Below, in pieces: positions 45,085 to 56,340 of a stretch of DNA of 64,000 nt (its first letter is position 1; each line of letters starts with the position of its first letter). The position numbers and the translations under genes were made by a program. The stretch is from Arctopsyche grandis (lineage: Eukaryota > Arthropoda > Insecta > Trichoptera > Hydropsychidae), in the NCBI RefSeq assembly GCF_051622035.1, contig NC_135361.1:8313001-8377000 (forward strand), read 5' to 3'. The notes below the pieces were generated by a model that was given only the letters and a program-made list of their open reading frames with translations, did not search any database and had not been told where the DNA came from.

Positions 45085-45190
45085 GAAGGTTTGTTCACAA
45101 CAATCGCAAAGTGAAACTAGTATAAACTTTGGAAAAAGACAATGCATTGAAGAAAAACACTTTTTATGAATGGATTAATCATTTCGATGA
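45085..45190 (+). pseudogene. possible mariner-type transposase N-terminal fragment
   Basis: A short frame reads LEKDNALKKNTFYEWINHFD EEDH before a stop. The pattern (alternating Ala/Leu then FYEW..HF) resembles the second helix-turn-helix of mariner transposases (..FEWH.RF..GR). Only about 25 residues support it, so this is tentative; the following sequence is not recognisable. Confidence 0.4.
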
Positions 45191-45470
45191 GGAAGATCAC
45201 ATATGACAAATGCAATGAAGATCGTAAAATTCAGATTCTAAAGAAAATATCAAACCTGTGCAAATGATGCTTGAACTTTGGGCATGTCAAAAAGATCAGC
45301 GAGAGCAATATAAATTTAAGCTTTACCTAAACAAACTTTCACTGCGATAGTTGCCGGAGTCATAGAGCAAATTGAAACTTTTTGCAATGCTGTGTATATA
45401 AATAGAGAGTGGAAATGGAAAATTTATTAATTTTTATATACATACATACATGTACATATTTATGTATATA

Positions 45471-45818
45471 CCAGGAAGGACTAATATATAAACCCAATGC
45501 GCTTTCCTGACCAATTACCCATCAAAAATTACAAATACAATTATATTTATACAAAATCAAAGAGAAATTTATGCGAAAATTCAAATGCTACAAATTTGAA
45601 ATGCTATAAGCCTGAATTTGCGAGAAACAGGATAGATTGCCAATTTGAAGGAACCGTTTTAAGAATAAATCAGATAAATTAGCAAACTCTGATATAAAGC
45701 GATCGACCTGGAGTCCAATATACCCAAGGTCTTGTCAACAACACTGGGCCAGGCATTGAACCCATGACCCCTCAGTTGATAGAATTACATGTTAACCACT
45801 GAACTATGTTACTGGTAA
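45471..45818 (-). mobile_element. tRNA-derived SINE copy
   Basis: Minus strand. Canonical A box TAGTTCAGTGG and B box GGTTCAATGCC in the head, central domain shortened, and tail hairpin 45471-45510 with mismatches. Only about 500 bp separate it from the copy at 44.6 kb in the same orientation. Confidence 0.75.
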
Positions 45819-47029
45819 TTTAAATGTTTGAACTTATAGATAAATTCACAACTGTTTGCGGTTTGGAGGAAAATACGCGATTCTTATCGCTTAGATATTC
45901 TGACCAATAGGGACCGCATAAATTGAAGTTGGCATATTTTGTTTGCCTGGAATTTGAACAATAGTTTGCATATTTCATATATGTACTACTGAAATGAAAT
46001 ATATAAATGAAACATATGTACATATATATCTTGGGAAATAGACTACTAAATAAAATTTGAAGTCTGTTTATACTAATTTTCTTTACAAATTTTAAACCCC
46101 CTCTCCTATTGCACGTATCCTGGAATTCCGGAGATGATTTACAGCTACTTTTAAAATTCAACGTAGATTTGAATGGTGCGGTATCGGTGTGCCAACTAAC
46201 GGCAGAGGCGATCGTTAACAATTAGCTGTGCCCGTTAATTGCTCGCCGGTGCAAAGTTAATGCATTATCCGAGCGATTTAACGGGCACGTCCACTTAACG
46301 GCGTTATTATTTAATTGTCCGTTTCTTATATATATATGTATATATCTGTATGTATCTGCATATATGTATATGTATGTATTATACATCCAATTCAGTCGTT
46401 GTGAATGTTTAATTCGATCCGACGACGATAAAGGCGCCGCGCCGTATAACGACCGACCCGCTAATCTGGTTAATGCCACCGTTAAAAGAAAAATTGCACG
46501 AAAAGTCGCCTCGGAACGACCCGGAAAAACGAGAATAAAAATAAAATAATAATAATGTACGGAGGCCGCTTTGATTCGAATGTAATGCTATTTTAAGCAC
46601 AATAGGACGATGTTTCCTCAGACTTATGTTGTGAAAATGGCTAATTTTTTGCGCACTAAAGCTGAGGGGTAGCAACTCGGCAATTTTATTACCGATATAA
46701 TAGAATAAAAATTGAGCTTGTGATAAAGCAATATAATACGCATTGAAATTGAGCTTTGAAGTATTTTAACGTGATAATGCAAATCCGTGGCAGTTTGCCT
46801 TGTGCGTTTCCGTTTAATATGATTAAAAGTTCTTCCTGAAAGTATAAATTTATAGTTTTACTTTTATAAAGTTTTAAAGTGAATAAAATAAGATACTTTT
46901 AAAATGTGAACTTGAATAAGATCTAAATTTATATTTATAGGCAGAGTTGTAGAATTGAACTTGGATTCATGAGTTTAGTCAGTCGTTAAGAGGGCTGTAC
47001 ACCCGAAACCTTAATTTTGTTGCCGTTCC
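45819..47029. other. intron, unique GC-richer island at 46100-46680
   Basis: Contains TTAACGGGCAC/GTGCCCGTTAA inverted motifs (46227-46237 and 46276-46287) and CGACGATAAAGGCGCCGCGC. High complexity, single copy in the window; a candidate regulatory block. Confidence 0.4.
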
Positions 47030-47115
47030 TTTCTTCGATATATATATTGAGCGAATGCATATATTGAGTGAATGCGACAATATATATCAATATATATATT
47101 GAGTGAATGCGACAG
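47030..47115. repeat. short tandem duplication with ATATATTGAGTGAATGCGAC unit
   Basis: The motif ATATTGAG(C/T)GAATGC occurs three times, two of them followed by GACA(A/G), interleaved with TATATA runs. Confidence 0.65.
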
Positions 47116-47751
47116 TTTCGCTTCGACCAGATAATACGTATTTTAAATCGACAAAATCGTGGTTTCGTATTCTCCTATTTTCTCCTCCAAAACTGGACCA
47201 ATTTAAAAAAAAATTTCATCATCGGTGTGAGAAAGCTATTTTCTGTGCAACTATTTGCGTATTTTTTTTTAAATCGACTGTTAAATAAGCAGGCTCGACT
47301 CCTTTCGTGGGTTTAAAAAAGAGGCGATTTTATATATGTTTGGCGGCTCCTAGTTCCTATAAAAAATAACTAATCAAAAAAATAAAACAATAGATGCAAC
47401 CCAATGGTAGATATCCATAGCATATTAAAAAATAATTTCTCAAGTGCCATAATTGAGGAAGGGAGAAGTCTAATACGTTTGTATGGTCAAGGCGTTGGTG
47501 TCCAGCCCTCTTAAGATAAAAGATAATAAAATATTATAATAAGGTTACAAACGTGTTCATGTCATTCAGATTTAATTATCAACATATAATACACTACTTG
47601 AATTACTTAATCGTGTAAAAGTTGAATAAAAAATACAAGACTGAACTTTGTCGATACAATTTGTAGTCCAAATTCTAAATTAGACTACTATGTACATATA
47701 ATCTTATATATAAAACACTAAAGTTTAAAGTTAATTCAAAGGATTCGAAGT

Positions 47752-47856
47752 TCCCGGGGGCGTAGGCGCCGAAGGTGAAGCCCTAGAGCCTCGCCCCCTA
47801 GGGGCCGCAGACGCCGAGGGCGGAGCGCTAGGGGGCGCAGACCCCGGGGGTGTACA
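47752..47856. repeat. very GC-rich tract in AT-rich intron
   Basis: About 105 bp of nearly 70% G+C with recurrent GGGGGCGCAGAC, GCCGAGGG/GCCGAAGG and CTAG(A/G)G(C/G) modules (CCCTAGAGCC, CCCTAGGGGC, CGCTAGGGGG). Looks like a degenerate short tandem array. No ORF or known site recognised. Confidence 0.6.
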
Positions 47857-48087
47857 TATAATTTTTTATAAGAGACTTACTATATATGTTTGTTTGTTCG
47901 TGACAGTCTATTAAATAAAAAAAAACAAAAGAGTATTCAAATAAATTTATATAAAATGAAACTATTCAAATAAATTTTATTACAAATGCCTAGTGAAGTC
48001 GGGTAATAAAGCCAGTATATAATATTATAACAAGTTTGCTCGTTCAAAGTAAATTTGAAACTGTAATTTTGATTAATGGATAGAACA

Positions 48088-48224
48088 CAAACATTCATTT
48101 TCATATGAAGATGATAAGAAGCGGTCGATCTTGGAGTTGCGCATCCAACAGACAGGGATTGGACCCATGACCACACAATTAAAAGCATTATATGCTAACC
48201 ACTTATCTATGCTGCTGGTTTATG
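48088..48224 (-). mobile_element. tRNA-derived SINE, 5' fragment
   Basis: Minus-strand head (CAGCAGCATAGATAAGTGG, B-like GGTCCAATCCC) followed by a shortened central domain (GATAAGAAGCGGTCGATCTT on the plus strand). Confidence 0.55.
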
Positions 48225-48289
48225 ATGGTTGTAGTTTAAGTCTAGAACGTCCTATGATTCGTTCAATATTTTGAGACCTTCAAATAGTT

Positions 48290-48739
48290 GCATTCAGTCG
48301 AAGTTCAGATAAATATTTTTCCTTTGTAAGGTCTCACCTTGAATTTGCCTCAATTATCTGGTCACCTTTTTATTTATCCCATATTAATTGTATTGAGAAA
48401 GTTCAACTTAAATTTATTGAATCCTTACGCTACCTTTTTCCTATCTATACCCATTCTACTGTTTCCGACATTTTAAAAATCCTTTCTTTTAACAATCTTT
48501 CTGTCAGGCGACGACATAATGATGCTATATTCTTCTTTAAGCTCATAAATGGTTTCCTTGATTGTTCTGATTTATTGAATAAGGTTAATTTCAGAATCCC
48601 AGTTCGGTACTCTAGACGCGTTGCACTCTTTTCACTTGATCCTTTCAATACTAATTCCCAAAAATATTCTTATCTGCAGCGCGTTTATCGTATGTTTTTA
48701 TTTGGTATTTCCCTACATCAATTTAGGTCTAACATCTAG
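48290..48739 (+). pseudogene. C-terminal fragment of a LINE reverse transcriptase
   Basis: The frame reads without interruption SFVRSHLEFASIIWSPFYLS, IEKVQLKFIESLRYLFPIY, LSFNNLSVRRRHNDAIFFFK, FRIPVRYSRRVALF and GISLHQFRSNI to TAG at 48737-48739. The order (SHLEFASIIWSP, then a Q-K helix, then LxxRR) is that of the post-RT region of Jockey/CR1-group LINEs. Layout and the RIPVR motif parallel the fragments at 55.4 and 56.0 kb, but the sequence is clearly a different family. Confidence 0.8.
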
Positions 48740-49195
48740 AGAATCTTGACCGATTGATTCATCCATTCATTCATTTCCAATATTTCCAATATTTTTATAC
48801 TTTAGTTTAGTTATGTAATGTGCTATTTAATCATATTATAGCTTTCATTCTTTTCCTTTTCATTTGTTTATTTTGTATTTACCTTTTTCATTTGTTTTAT
48901 ATTTGTAAATTTCAATTTCTTCTTATATTCTATTATATAACCTTTTCCAAATATTTTAATACTATAGTTTAATTATGCAATGTTCTACATATTTTGTCAT
49001 GACTTTATTCTTTACTTTTTAATTTGTTTTCCTTATATTTATCTTTTTCATTTTTGTAAAAATCTATTATTGGACTCGGATGTTACATATATTATTTATT
49101 TACTCTTTGTTTTTTTATACATATCTATGTACATCCTGTCTGTTGATTTTTCAATAAATAAAATAAATAAATAAATAAAATAAATAAAGATAATG
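48290..49195 (+). mobile_element. 5'-truncated LINE with AAATA-repeat tail
   Basis: Coding remnant followed by about 430 bp of T-rich 3' UTR. It contains an internal duplication around TTCCAATATTT(T)TATACTTTAGTTTAGTTATG (48780 and 48950) and ends in CAATAAATAAAATAAATAAATAAAT at 49150-49190, a typical LINE microsatellite tail. It lies in the large nAChR intron. Confidence 0.75.
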
Positions 49196-50949
49196 AAGCT
49201 TATGTTTTATTAAATATGCGCGGGTTTGTCAGCGTGCCTTTGTCGGCGCGGCATTGTTGTGCGTGACTTTGTCGGGTCGCCAAATAAATATATACTGAAA
49301 CAGTGTATATTTACTATCAAACAAATATTTTTGGAAACATTACATATACATATGTTGTAATAACGTATAATTTTTGCATTAACCGTGCATTCGAATTATA
49401 CTCATTAGTTGCTTTTTAATTTGGTAACTAACGTAAGCGATTTTTTCATGAAAAAAAATACAAATTAAAAGCACAGCTAAGAAGTAGTATATAATAGATT
49501 AGGGAGTCAAGTTTGAAACTCTTTCAAAGAGAAAATTCTCAACAGTCGCCTAGTGCTTATAGTCAAGTCGCCCTCTCTAGCATGCAATTCTACGATTTTA
49601 CAAATTGCAATACTCAAACGAATGCATCGAAACAGCTTATGCATTTACAAATTGCCGACTTCGAGTCACTGTACTTTGCATAATATTTTCCTTGCGTGGG
49701 CACGCGAAAGCCTGCACTGCATTTCAATTAGTTTCGCATGTTTTACTCTCGTTTAATTGGAAAGTGCGCGTTTCTTTTTGCGTCGAACTGAAAACTGCAG
49801 TTGTAACTGCTACATTGCACATACATAGGTCTAAATACACGTATTCAAATATGTATGTACACTATTTGTGGGTTTATTTGAAACAAGAGGTCTCAAAGGG
49901 CACCGACCGAGCGTTGCAGCAACAACCGTCGACTGTTTCAATTAGACAAAGGCTTGTATAATAAATAGGAAAGTTGAGCAATTAAAAAGTTCAATGGTAG
50001 CAGAATGGCTGGCTGACTGCAGTCTGAATGTGCATTATGCATTCGGGATGGCTTTCCTCCGGATCGGATCGGCTAATTTCATTGAAAATTTTACTGTACG
50101 TTTTTCGCTACGGGTTTTAAACGCTGCTTCTGCTGGTCTCGTCTTTGTAAAGCATTAAGAATGGTAATTACGACCGTAGTCTAATGAAACTATCCGCTTT
50201 AATTGTGAACCGTGAATGATGAAATTTTTCAGTCTGTTTGAATTTTGAGATTTCTGCGCTCAATAAAATTTAAAAGCGAAAATCTAGGATGCAAAATAAA
50301 TTTTTACTGAGATAATTTCATCTTACAGGTCGAGGATAGTGTTGTTATAAAACAATGTAGAAATAGTTTTTTTTTTAATATTATATGTACTTGATATTTC
50401 AAAATTAGACTTGCACGTAAAGTATCAGTAAAATCCTAATATATTTTCTCAAATTATAATTTTACGATTTTCTATAAAAATTTGACGGCCAAAAAATTTT
50501 CGAATTGATTCTGAATCACCACTTTTTCTCGAAAATTAGATTATATTTATAAACACATATTTTTGTTAATTGATTTTAATACTACAGTACAAACATATGT
50601 ACTAAATGTACATACTGTAGATAGACTAAATGTAAATGTTATATAAATTTACAGTTCAATTCAAGTCGAAATATTATATTATAGCATATTTTTTAAAGAT
50701 TAAAGAATTAAGTACATAAATACAAACTGAAAGAAATAACTTTTGCTTTAGATAAGTAGGTTTTTAAGCACCCCATTAAGTTTTGAAAAAAAATCTCAAG
50801 GCATAAATCAGTAGAGAGAATATAGGTAAACTTTTGGTGAACCAATTCAATTTAAAGATTTTTCAATTTTATTTTTAAAAAGGTATTTTCACTCATCAAT
50901 ACGAAACATTATGAAGCAAATGTAGTACATCCGAAGATTTTTTTTCATC
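49196..50949. other. intron, unique sequence
   Basis: 49550-50200 is GC-richer and complex (GCACCGACCGAGCGTTGCAG, CTCCGGATCGGATCGGCTAA); the rest is AT-rich. No gene recognised. Confidence 0.35.
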
Positions 50950-51298
50950 AACCAGCAACATATGTACATATATTAGTGTTTTGCTTGTATTGCTTTCACT
51001 CAAGGGTCACGGGCTTAATCCCTGACACAGTGCTGTTAGGCAAACCTAAGATATATGTATTTTGATCGTTCCGTATCAGAGTTTGCTAATTTATCTGATT
51101 TCATTGTTGTAACAGTTCCAACAGAATTGGCAACCTACCGCCGTTTCTCACAAATTTGGATTTCTAGAATCTCTTATTTGTTGATTATTATTAAAAAAAT
51201 GCTACCCAATTATATTTTTTACATAAAATATAAATATATGTATGTATTTTTCATACAAACTTGCTTTATATCGAATTTGTTCATAGATGTCTCTATGG
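50950..51298 (+). mobile_element. tRNA-derived SINE, interrupted by a foldback element
   Basis: The plus-strand head (GGGTCACGGGCTTAATCCCT), central domain (CCGTATCAGAGTTTGCTAAT) and body are present up to ATAGATGTCTCTATGG. There the foldback element 51298-51700 is inserted; GTCTCTATGG resumes at 51701. The SINE 3' hairpin is missing. Confidence 0.7.
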
Positions 51299-51700
51299 GG
51301 TCTACGTGACGAGCCGGAATGTTAAATTACCGAAAACGCAAATATCGGAAGGCAAAGATCGAAAATCTAAAGATCTTAAGTCGAAAGATCAAAAAAAAAG
51401 ATGCACGGTAAACGGTACATACTTACGTACATACTCACTTAATTTACGCGAGCAGGATACAACAGGAACAAGAGGAACAGGCTTTTCCTCCCATATTCTG
51501 CGCGCGCACATTTATACGGGAGGAAAAGACTGTTCCTCTTGTTCCTGTTGTATCCTGCTCGCGCAAATTAAGTGAGTATGTACCGTTTACCATTTACCCT
51601 TTTTTTTGATCTTTCGACTTAAGATCTTTCGATTTTCGATCTTTGCCTTCCGATATTTGCGTTTTCGGTAATTTAACATTCCGGCTCGTCACGGAGACCG
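51298..51700. mobile_element. Mutator-like foldback element with 9-bp target duplication
   Basis: Almost the whole 403 bp is one inverted repeat: arms of about 190 bp around a loop rich in GCGCGCGC near 51500. Termini are GGGTCTACGTGACGAGCC and, inverted, CGGTCTCCGTGACGAGCC. GTCTCTATG flanks both ends (51289-51297 and 51701-51709), a 9-bp duplication typical of Mutator-like elements, which also have long TIRs. The target is a SINE, so this insertion is younger than the SINE. No transposase is encoded; it must move in trans. Confidence 0.8.
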
Positions 51701-51740
51701 GTCTCTATGGTATTGTATAAAAAATAAAATTTGCTAAAAT

Positions 51741-53456
51741 GGGTTTTTAGCTGTAATTAAATAAATTTGACGGAAAGATGTTTTGATAATTTGGATGAAT
51801 ACTAAATATAATTATCAAAAAACATTTTTCCGGTGGACAATCCTCTTGAAGATAGGGAAAGTATTTGCCATTTTTTCAACTTTCAACACAATTCGCCATG
51901 TTGATGAAGATCGTAATTACTCACTCGAAATCCACACAAGAACTTAATAGAAAAGATTAAAATATTCAAAATACTATCCTTTTGACCAAAAAAAAAGTAT
52001 TTTAGAAAGTAGGGGCCCTTCTACCGGGAAATCACAAGAATTCAAAATATTTAGGTTTGATGCGATTTCAATGCCGGGTACTGTACATATGATATTCAAT
52101 CGTCAATCGATCCTTCAACCAGGCCTTTGAGCTTACACAAAATTTAATAATATTTAAAAAAAAATCAACGATAGTTATACACAATCCATTCTAAGCATAC
52201 CCAAATAGTCATACATTTGCTAATACATAATACATCTCACACGGGCGACACGAAAGCTCAACTTAATCTCAGATTGATGGCGCAAAGCTTCGCAATTGAT
52301 ACTGTCAACCCTTTGCGTTACGATGCTAATACATCCCGTATTTGCTAACAATACAACGATCAAGCCGGAGCATCAGGACGAAGAGGAGCAAGTTTCGTCG
52401 ACCAAGTTTACACTCGCCCCGGCTTTAATAATTGGCGTAATTAATTCCAGCGGTCAACGTGTTAACCGACACAGAAACATACACAGACAGAGAGAGAGAT
52501 AGTTCAGATGCAATCTGAACAAACCGCACACGTACAACTGGAACTAGTGGGTTTACTCGAAATGAATAGCATTCGAATCGGATATCAACCCGTGGTGATG
52601 CGGTTCGTCTTTAACCCTTTAAGTGCTCTTCCGTATTCCACACGTTCCGTCAGTACTATCCAAAAACGCCTTCAGTAACATACACTCGACTCGACTTTCC
52701 GTTATTGAGCGTCGGTTGGTGGATTTCTAAAAAGGCGCCATTACAAATTCAAGCCGTGAAAAGTGGAGCCGAGAACGCCTTTTCTTGTATTTAAAACATA
52801 TTAAACGTCGGCTGTGTAATGAAAGCCGGAAAAGCGCACGTTTTCCGTTAAACAAATGAGATTTTCATACATACATAGTACTGTGGGGTATGTTAACGTA
52901 CCCGGTTTGTAAGTCCGTAAGCCGCACTGTAAATCTAGTATTTGATTTAAAATTCACTCTCCGAATGAGCAAAAGAAAAGTGCATCGTTGCACTTAGTTG
53001 AATCTCGCAGTGTCGTTTTATTTTCTGTGTTTTCCAAGTCGACTCAGCTAAGTCTTGAGAATGCGGTGAACACTTAAGAATTCGGAAAATAGATACATAC
53101 ATATTTATATGTATGTATACAAAGTGGCACTATTGGTCGGAGTGCATTTGAACATTTTAATTTAGAATAAATGCATTACTTAAAACATTTACAAGTGAAA
53201 TTGGCATGTCATCTGAACTGTTTAAATGGTTTAAATTTTTTTGAAACTTGTATGTATGTTTTAAAATACGTATACAACATATCTGACAGCATTTTATTAT
53301 GTGTATAAAAATAGTAAGATCAGCTTCTATTTTTTATCAGGCCTAAGTTAGAATACACTTTTAGTATATGGAATGTTATGTATTTTATTTTATTTTTAAT
53401 ACTCATATACCACAGTGTCTTTACAGGTTACCCTAATATGACATTGGCTAAATAAT
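51741..53456. other. intron, unique GC-richer island at 52230-52870
   Basis: A 60-codon frame from ATG 52323 starts with a short hydrophobic run (MLIHPVFANNTTI...) but has no homologue that I recognise, so I do not call it a gene. Ends with (AG)n at 52489-52500. Confidence 0.35.
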
Positions 53457-53838
53457 TTGAAAAATTGCTATGATTATTATTCTCTTTTTATAGATTATAT
53501 CTCATTTTCTTATAATGAGAGTTTGAATAGAATGAATCTCACCACACTGGAGATGACAAGAAGGCGACTTCTTTCGATCGAAGTCTTTAAAATATTAAAT
53601 AACCATTGCAATTTTCCTATGTCCAACTTATTTACATATGTTAAAGGACAACACTGATATCAGAGGTCAATCTTTCAGACTCCTAAAAGAAAAATTGAAA
53701 AAATTGATTAGAGATTCCTTCTTTTCAAACAGAGTGGTTAAAGTTTGGAATATTCTTTGGAACGTAGTAATTTCTGAAAACCTTTATATTTTAAAAAACA
53801 TGCTAAATGTATTTCATAAGCTTAATGGGTTTTTATAA
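53457..53838 (+). pseudogene. LINE ORF2 C-terminal fragment with one frameshift
   Basis: Two overlapping frames together read NESLNRMNLTTLEMTRRRLL, IEVFKILNNH, then IRGQSFRLLKEKLKKLIRDS, FFSNRVVKVWNILWN and ENLYILKNMLNVF. LTTLE..RRR..IEVFKIL and FFS.RVV..WN are the well-known C-terminal motifs of CR1/L2-type LINEs. A frameshift near 53640 and stop codons show it is inactive. Confidence 0.75.
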
Positions 53839-54262
53839 TTCTTTTTCAATATCTTCATTTCTTTCTATATTTTCGTTTTCTTTTAGTTATCATTTTACTG
53901 TTCTATTTTTTTTATCTTCTTTTTTTTCTTTTATTTCATAATTTCTTTTTCTTGTTTACTTTTTCCTCTCTTTGTGTTGTATTTTTATTTTAATATTGAT
54001 ATCTTGAATGTTTTATTTTTTCTTCTCATTTAGTTTATGTTATTTCATTTAATTATTAAGAGGTGATATTTGCATCCAAAAGGGTTGCAAAAGGCTTTTT
54101 ATAATCCTTCTTTTTCTATATCTTCAATTCTCTCCGTATTTTCGTTTTCTTTTAGTTATCTTTTACTGTTTTTTTTTATTTTTCGTGTTTACTTTTTCCA
54201 ATCTTATTTTTATCTTGAATGTTTCATTTATTTTTTTATTTTTTTTAATTAAATTAATATAC
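53839..54262 (+). repeat. pyrimidine-rich LINE 3' UTR with internal duplication
   Basis: Strongly C/T-biased on the plus strand. A block of about 140 bp with TTCTATATTTTCGTTTTCTT and TTAGTTATC is repeated at about 53840-53990 and 54095-54235, each preceded by a TTTTTATAA motif, so the tail contains a direct duplication of about 260 bp period. GATATTTGCATCCAAAAGGG at 54066 separates the copies. Confidence 0.55.
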
Positions 54263-55004
54263 ATAGTAAACCTCTCGGATCTATTGGGTTCGCCCCCTCC
54301 CCCAAAGGATGTTAAATTAATAAAAATAAATTTTTACAGCTCACTAGCAAGTGTGTCTTTCAATATACTAATGTATGTATGTATGTACATGTACATTTAC
54401 ATATTTATGTATGTAGCCACGATAGATTAAATTCAACATTTTAGAACAAACGGAACGAAATTGAATATTAAATTAATTCGGCTTACGTTTGATCCGATTA
54501 TTGTTTCGATTCGGTATGGAGGAGCGTTTCTAATTAGATACTTTTGCACACGACGGGAAACGATATTAATTGGAGACGTTGCAAGCGTTTTCACAAAGGC
54601 TTCCCTTTCTCCCTCTCTTTGTGTTGTACATATAATACCTAAGTACGTAAATACACATATACGTGTTTTATTTATTGCCGGAGACCTTCGAGCTACATTT
54701 TTATTCCGGCAGAGGAAACGGAGGAAACACGCGATTACAAATGAACAGATTGAGCACTTGAAAGGAGACTTAATTCCCTACACTATCTGGCGCATGGCTA
54801 CGGACTGAAGTGGCAGCGCGAGCTTTTCCTCGATAATTTTCCGGTACCATTGTGACTTTCCGGTACCATTAGTATATAGAGTAGGGCGGAAACAATCAGA
54901 CGATTAGAAAATTGAAAATTTGCACTTAAAATAGAAATTAATTATTAACTAGATAAACCAAAGTATAATTATAATAGTATAAAACAAAGTAATTTTATTA
55001 CAAG
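54263..55004. other. intron, unique sequence
   Basis: 54470-54830 is complex and open in one frame for 115 codons, without recognisable motifs. Confidence 0.35.
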
Positions 55005-55215
55005 CTTTTTATTAGCTTCAATCTGTTAGTTGAGTGACATTCCTGCCCGTCAAAAATTGTGATCTGATTTTGAATCACTTCTACTATTCAGGTCGCTTTG
55101 ATATCTTACCGAAATACGTGGGTAGGTAACATTGAAGGAAATTTATGTCAACCAACTCATTAAAATTACATCGGATTCTGGTGTCAGATTGAAGCGATAC
55201 CTGCTAGCTATCCAA
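55005..55215 (-). repeat. dispersed repeat family B, copy 3
   Basis: Inverted relative to copies 1 and 2. The minus strand reads ATTTTAATGAGTTGGTTGAC, GTGATTCAAAATCAGATCAC and GACGGGCAGGAATGTCACTC. Confidence 0.55.
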
Positions 55216-55329
55216 AGACATATTTTAACAGGATCCATTCAAAGACATCAATGGGAACTGGAATTGAATGCGTTATTGTGGCATTGGAACGCATATCGAG
55301 TTCAGCTAGTACATTATATAAATGGATAG

Positions 55330-55760
55330 ATAATAATTATAACAAAATAATGACCAATGTGACCTGATAAGTTGCCCTAATGCGTCACATCAGGCATACA
55401 AATAAAAAAATAACACTAAAAATTGTCAATAATTCATCTCATTCAAATAGACTCGGGTTGAATCTCACGAAACTGACCGGTTTATTAACATGACAATAAA
55501 CCAGGTCCAAATGTTTATCTATCACATTAAGAAACCGCATAGCCTTTACAAGAGACGAGCAATTGAAAGCAGACGTTTTCGCAGCAGTAGGTTGGAAAAG
55601 TAAACGATGACGGAAAGCTCTACCGCATTCAGGCACCCAAAACTCAAGTTCCGATAAAATTGAAGAGTTGGCAATACTTCCCTTTAATACTCTAAAGAAA
55701 TATTTGGAAATGGCAATAATTCTTCTCGAAGACAGTGAGTCAAAGCCTTAATAGCATACC
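55330..55760 (-). mobile_element. 5'-truncated LINE with TGTGAC-stem 3' hairpin
   Basis: On the minus strand GFDSLSSRRIIAISKYFFRV, then SELEFWVPECGRAFRHRLLF and MRFLNVIDKHLDLVYCHVN lead to a stop at 55439-55441. This aligns with the LINE fragment at 56032 (GFDSLASRRNNHLGKLFLK) across the same region. The 3' tail contains a hairpin at 55358-55389 (TGTGACGC...GGTCACA), followed by an (A/T)-rich end. The same tail alone occurs at 33.8 kb. An in-frame TAA just upstream of GFDSL marks decay or truncation. Confidence 0.75.
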
Positions 55761-56031
55761 TTGTAAAAGGCAGTGGGAAATAAATAGGAGTAATATTTAT
55801 ATTTCCTAATATAAAGGCTAGATGCCTTTATTTTTTTTGAACTATTTCTATCAAGAGAGAGAATTTAATTTCAGTGGAACTCCAAATTACAGACCTAAAC
55901 TCTAATATGCTCCGGACAAGCGAATTCACCATTATAGATGAATTATGAATTAACTGTGGGCTTTTATTTAGTTGATGAATACATACTTATTTATTATTTC
56001 CCAGTAATAATTATTTCCCAGTAAGTTTGTC

Positions 56032-56340
56032 ATGAGCTCCTTGGGCTTTGACTCCTTAGCTTCACGTAGAAACAATCATCTTGGTAAGCTTTTTCTAAAA
56101 ATTCTAAGGGGTGAATGTCATCTTCCTGAAGTTCTGTGTAATCTTAAACTTAGGGTACCTGAGAAACTGAGAGAATCCCGCTCCAGAACTCTATTCCTGC
56201 CTATTCGGGCCAGAACTAATGTGCTTGATGACTCACCCCTTTCAAGAGCCATTCGATTATTTAACCTGCTTTCTGGGAGCCTTGATATTTTTACTGCATC
56301 ATACAGTTCTGTCAGGCAGCATATTTTAAATGACTTCTAG
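56032..56340 (+). pseudogene. C-terminal fragment of the LINE that shares its tail with the SINE family
   Basis: Open frame SSLGFDSLASRRNNHLGKLF, then LPEVLCNLKLRVPEKLRESR and DDSPLSRAIRLFNLLSGSLD to TAG at 56338-56340. This is the last approximately 100 residues of a Jockey/CR1-group ORF2. There is no frameshift in the remnant. It lies immediately upstream of a 3' UTR ending in the hairpin described at 56514-56553. Confidence 0.75.

Noticed and set aside
52296..52502. Short frame with hydrophobic start (MLIHPVFANNTTI) that could be a secreted peptide
   Set aside because: The longest version needs a TTG start, it sits antisense in an intron, has no recognisable family and no splice context. 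Chance frame in a GC-richer island is more likely.
54461..54808. 115-codon open frame
   Set aside because: No domain or motif recognised, no codon bias visible, inside an intron, and not near any element.
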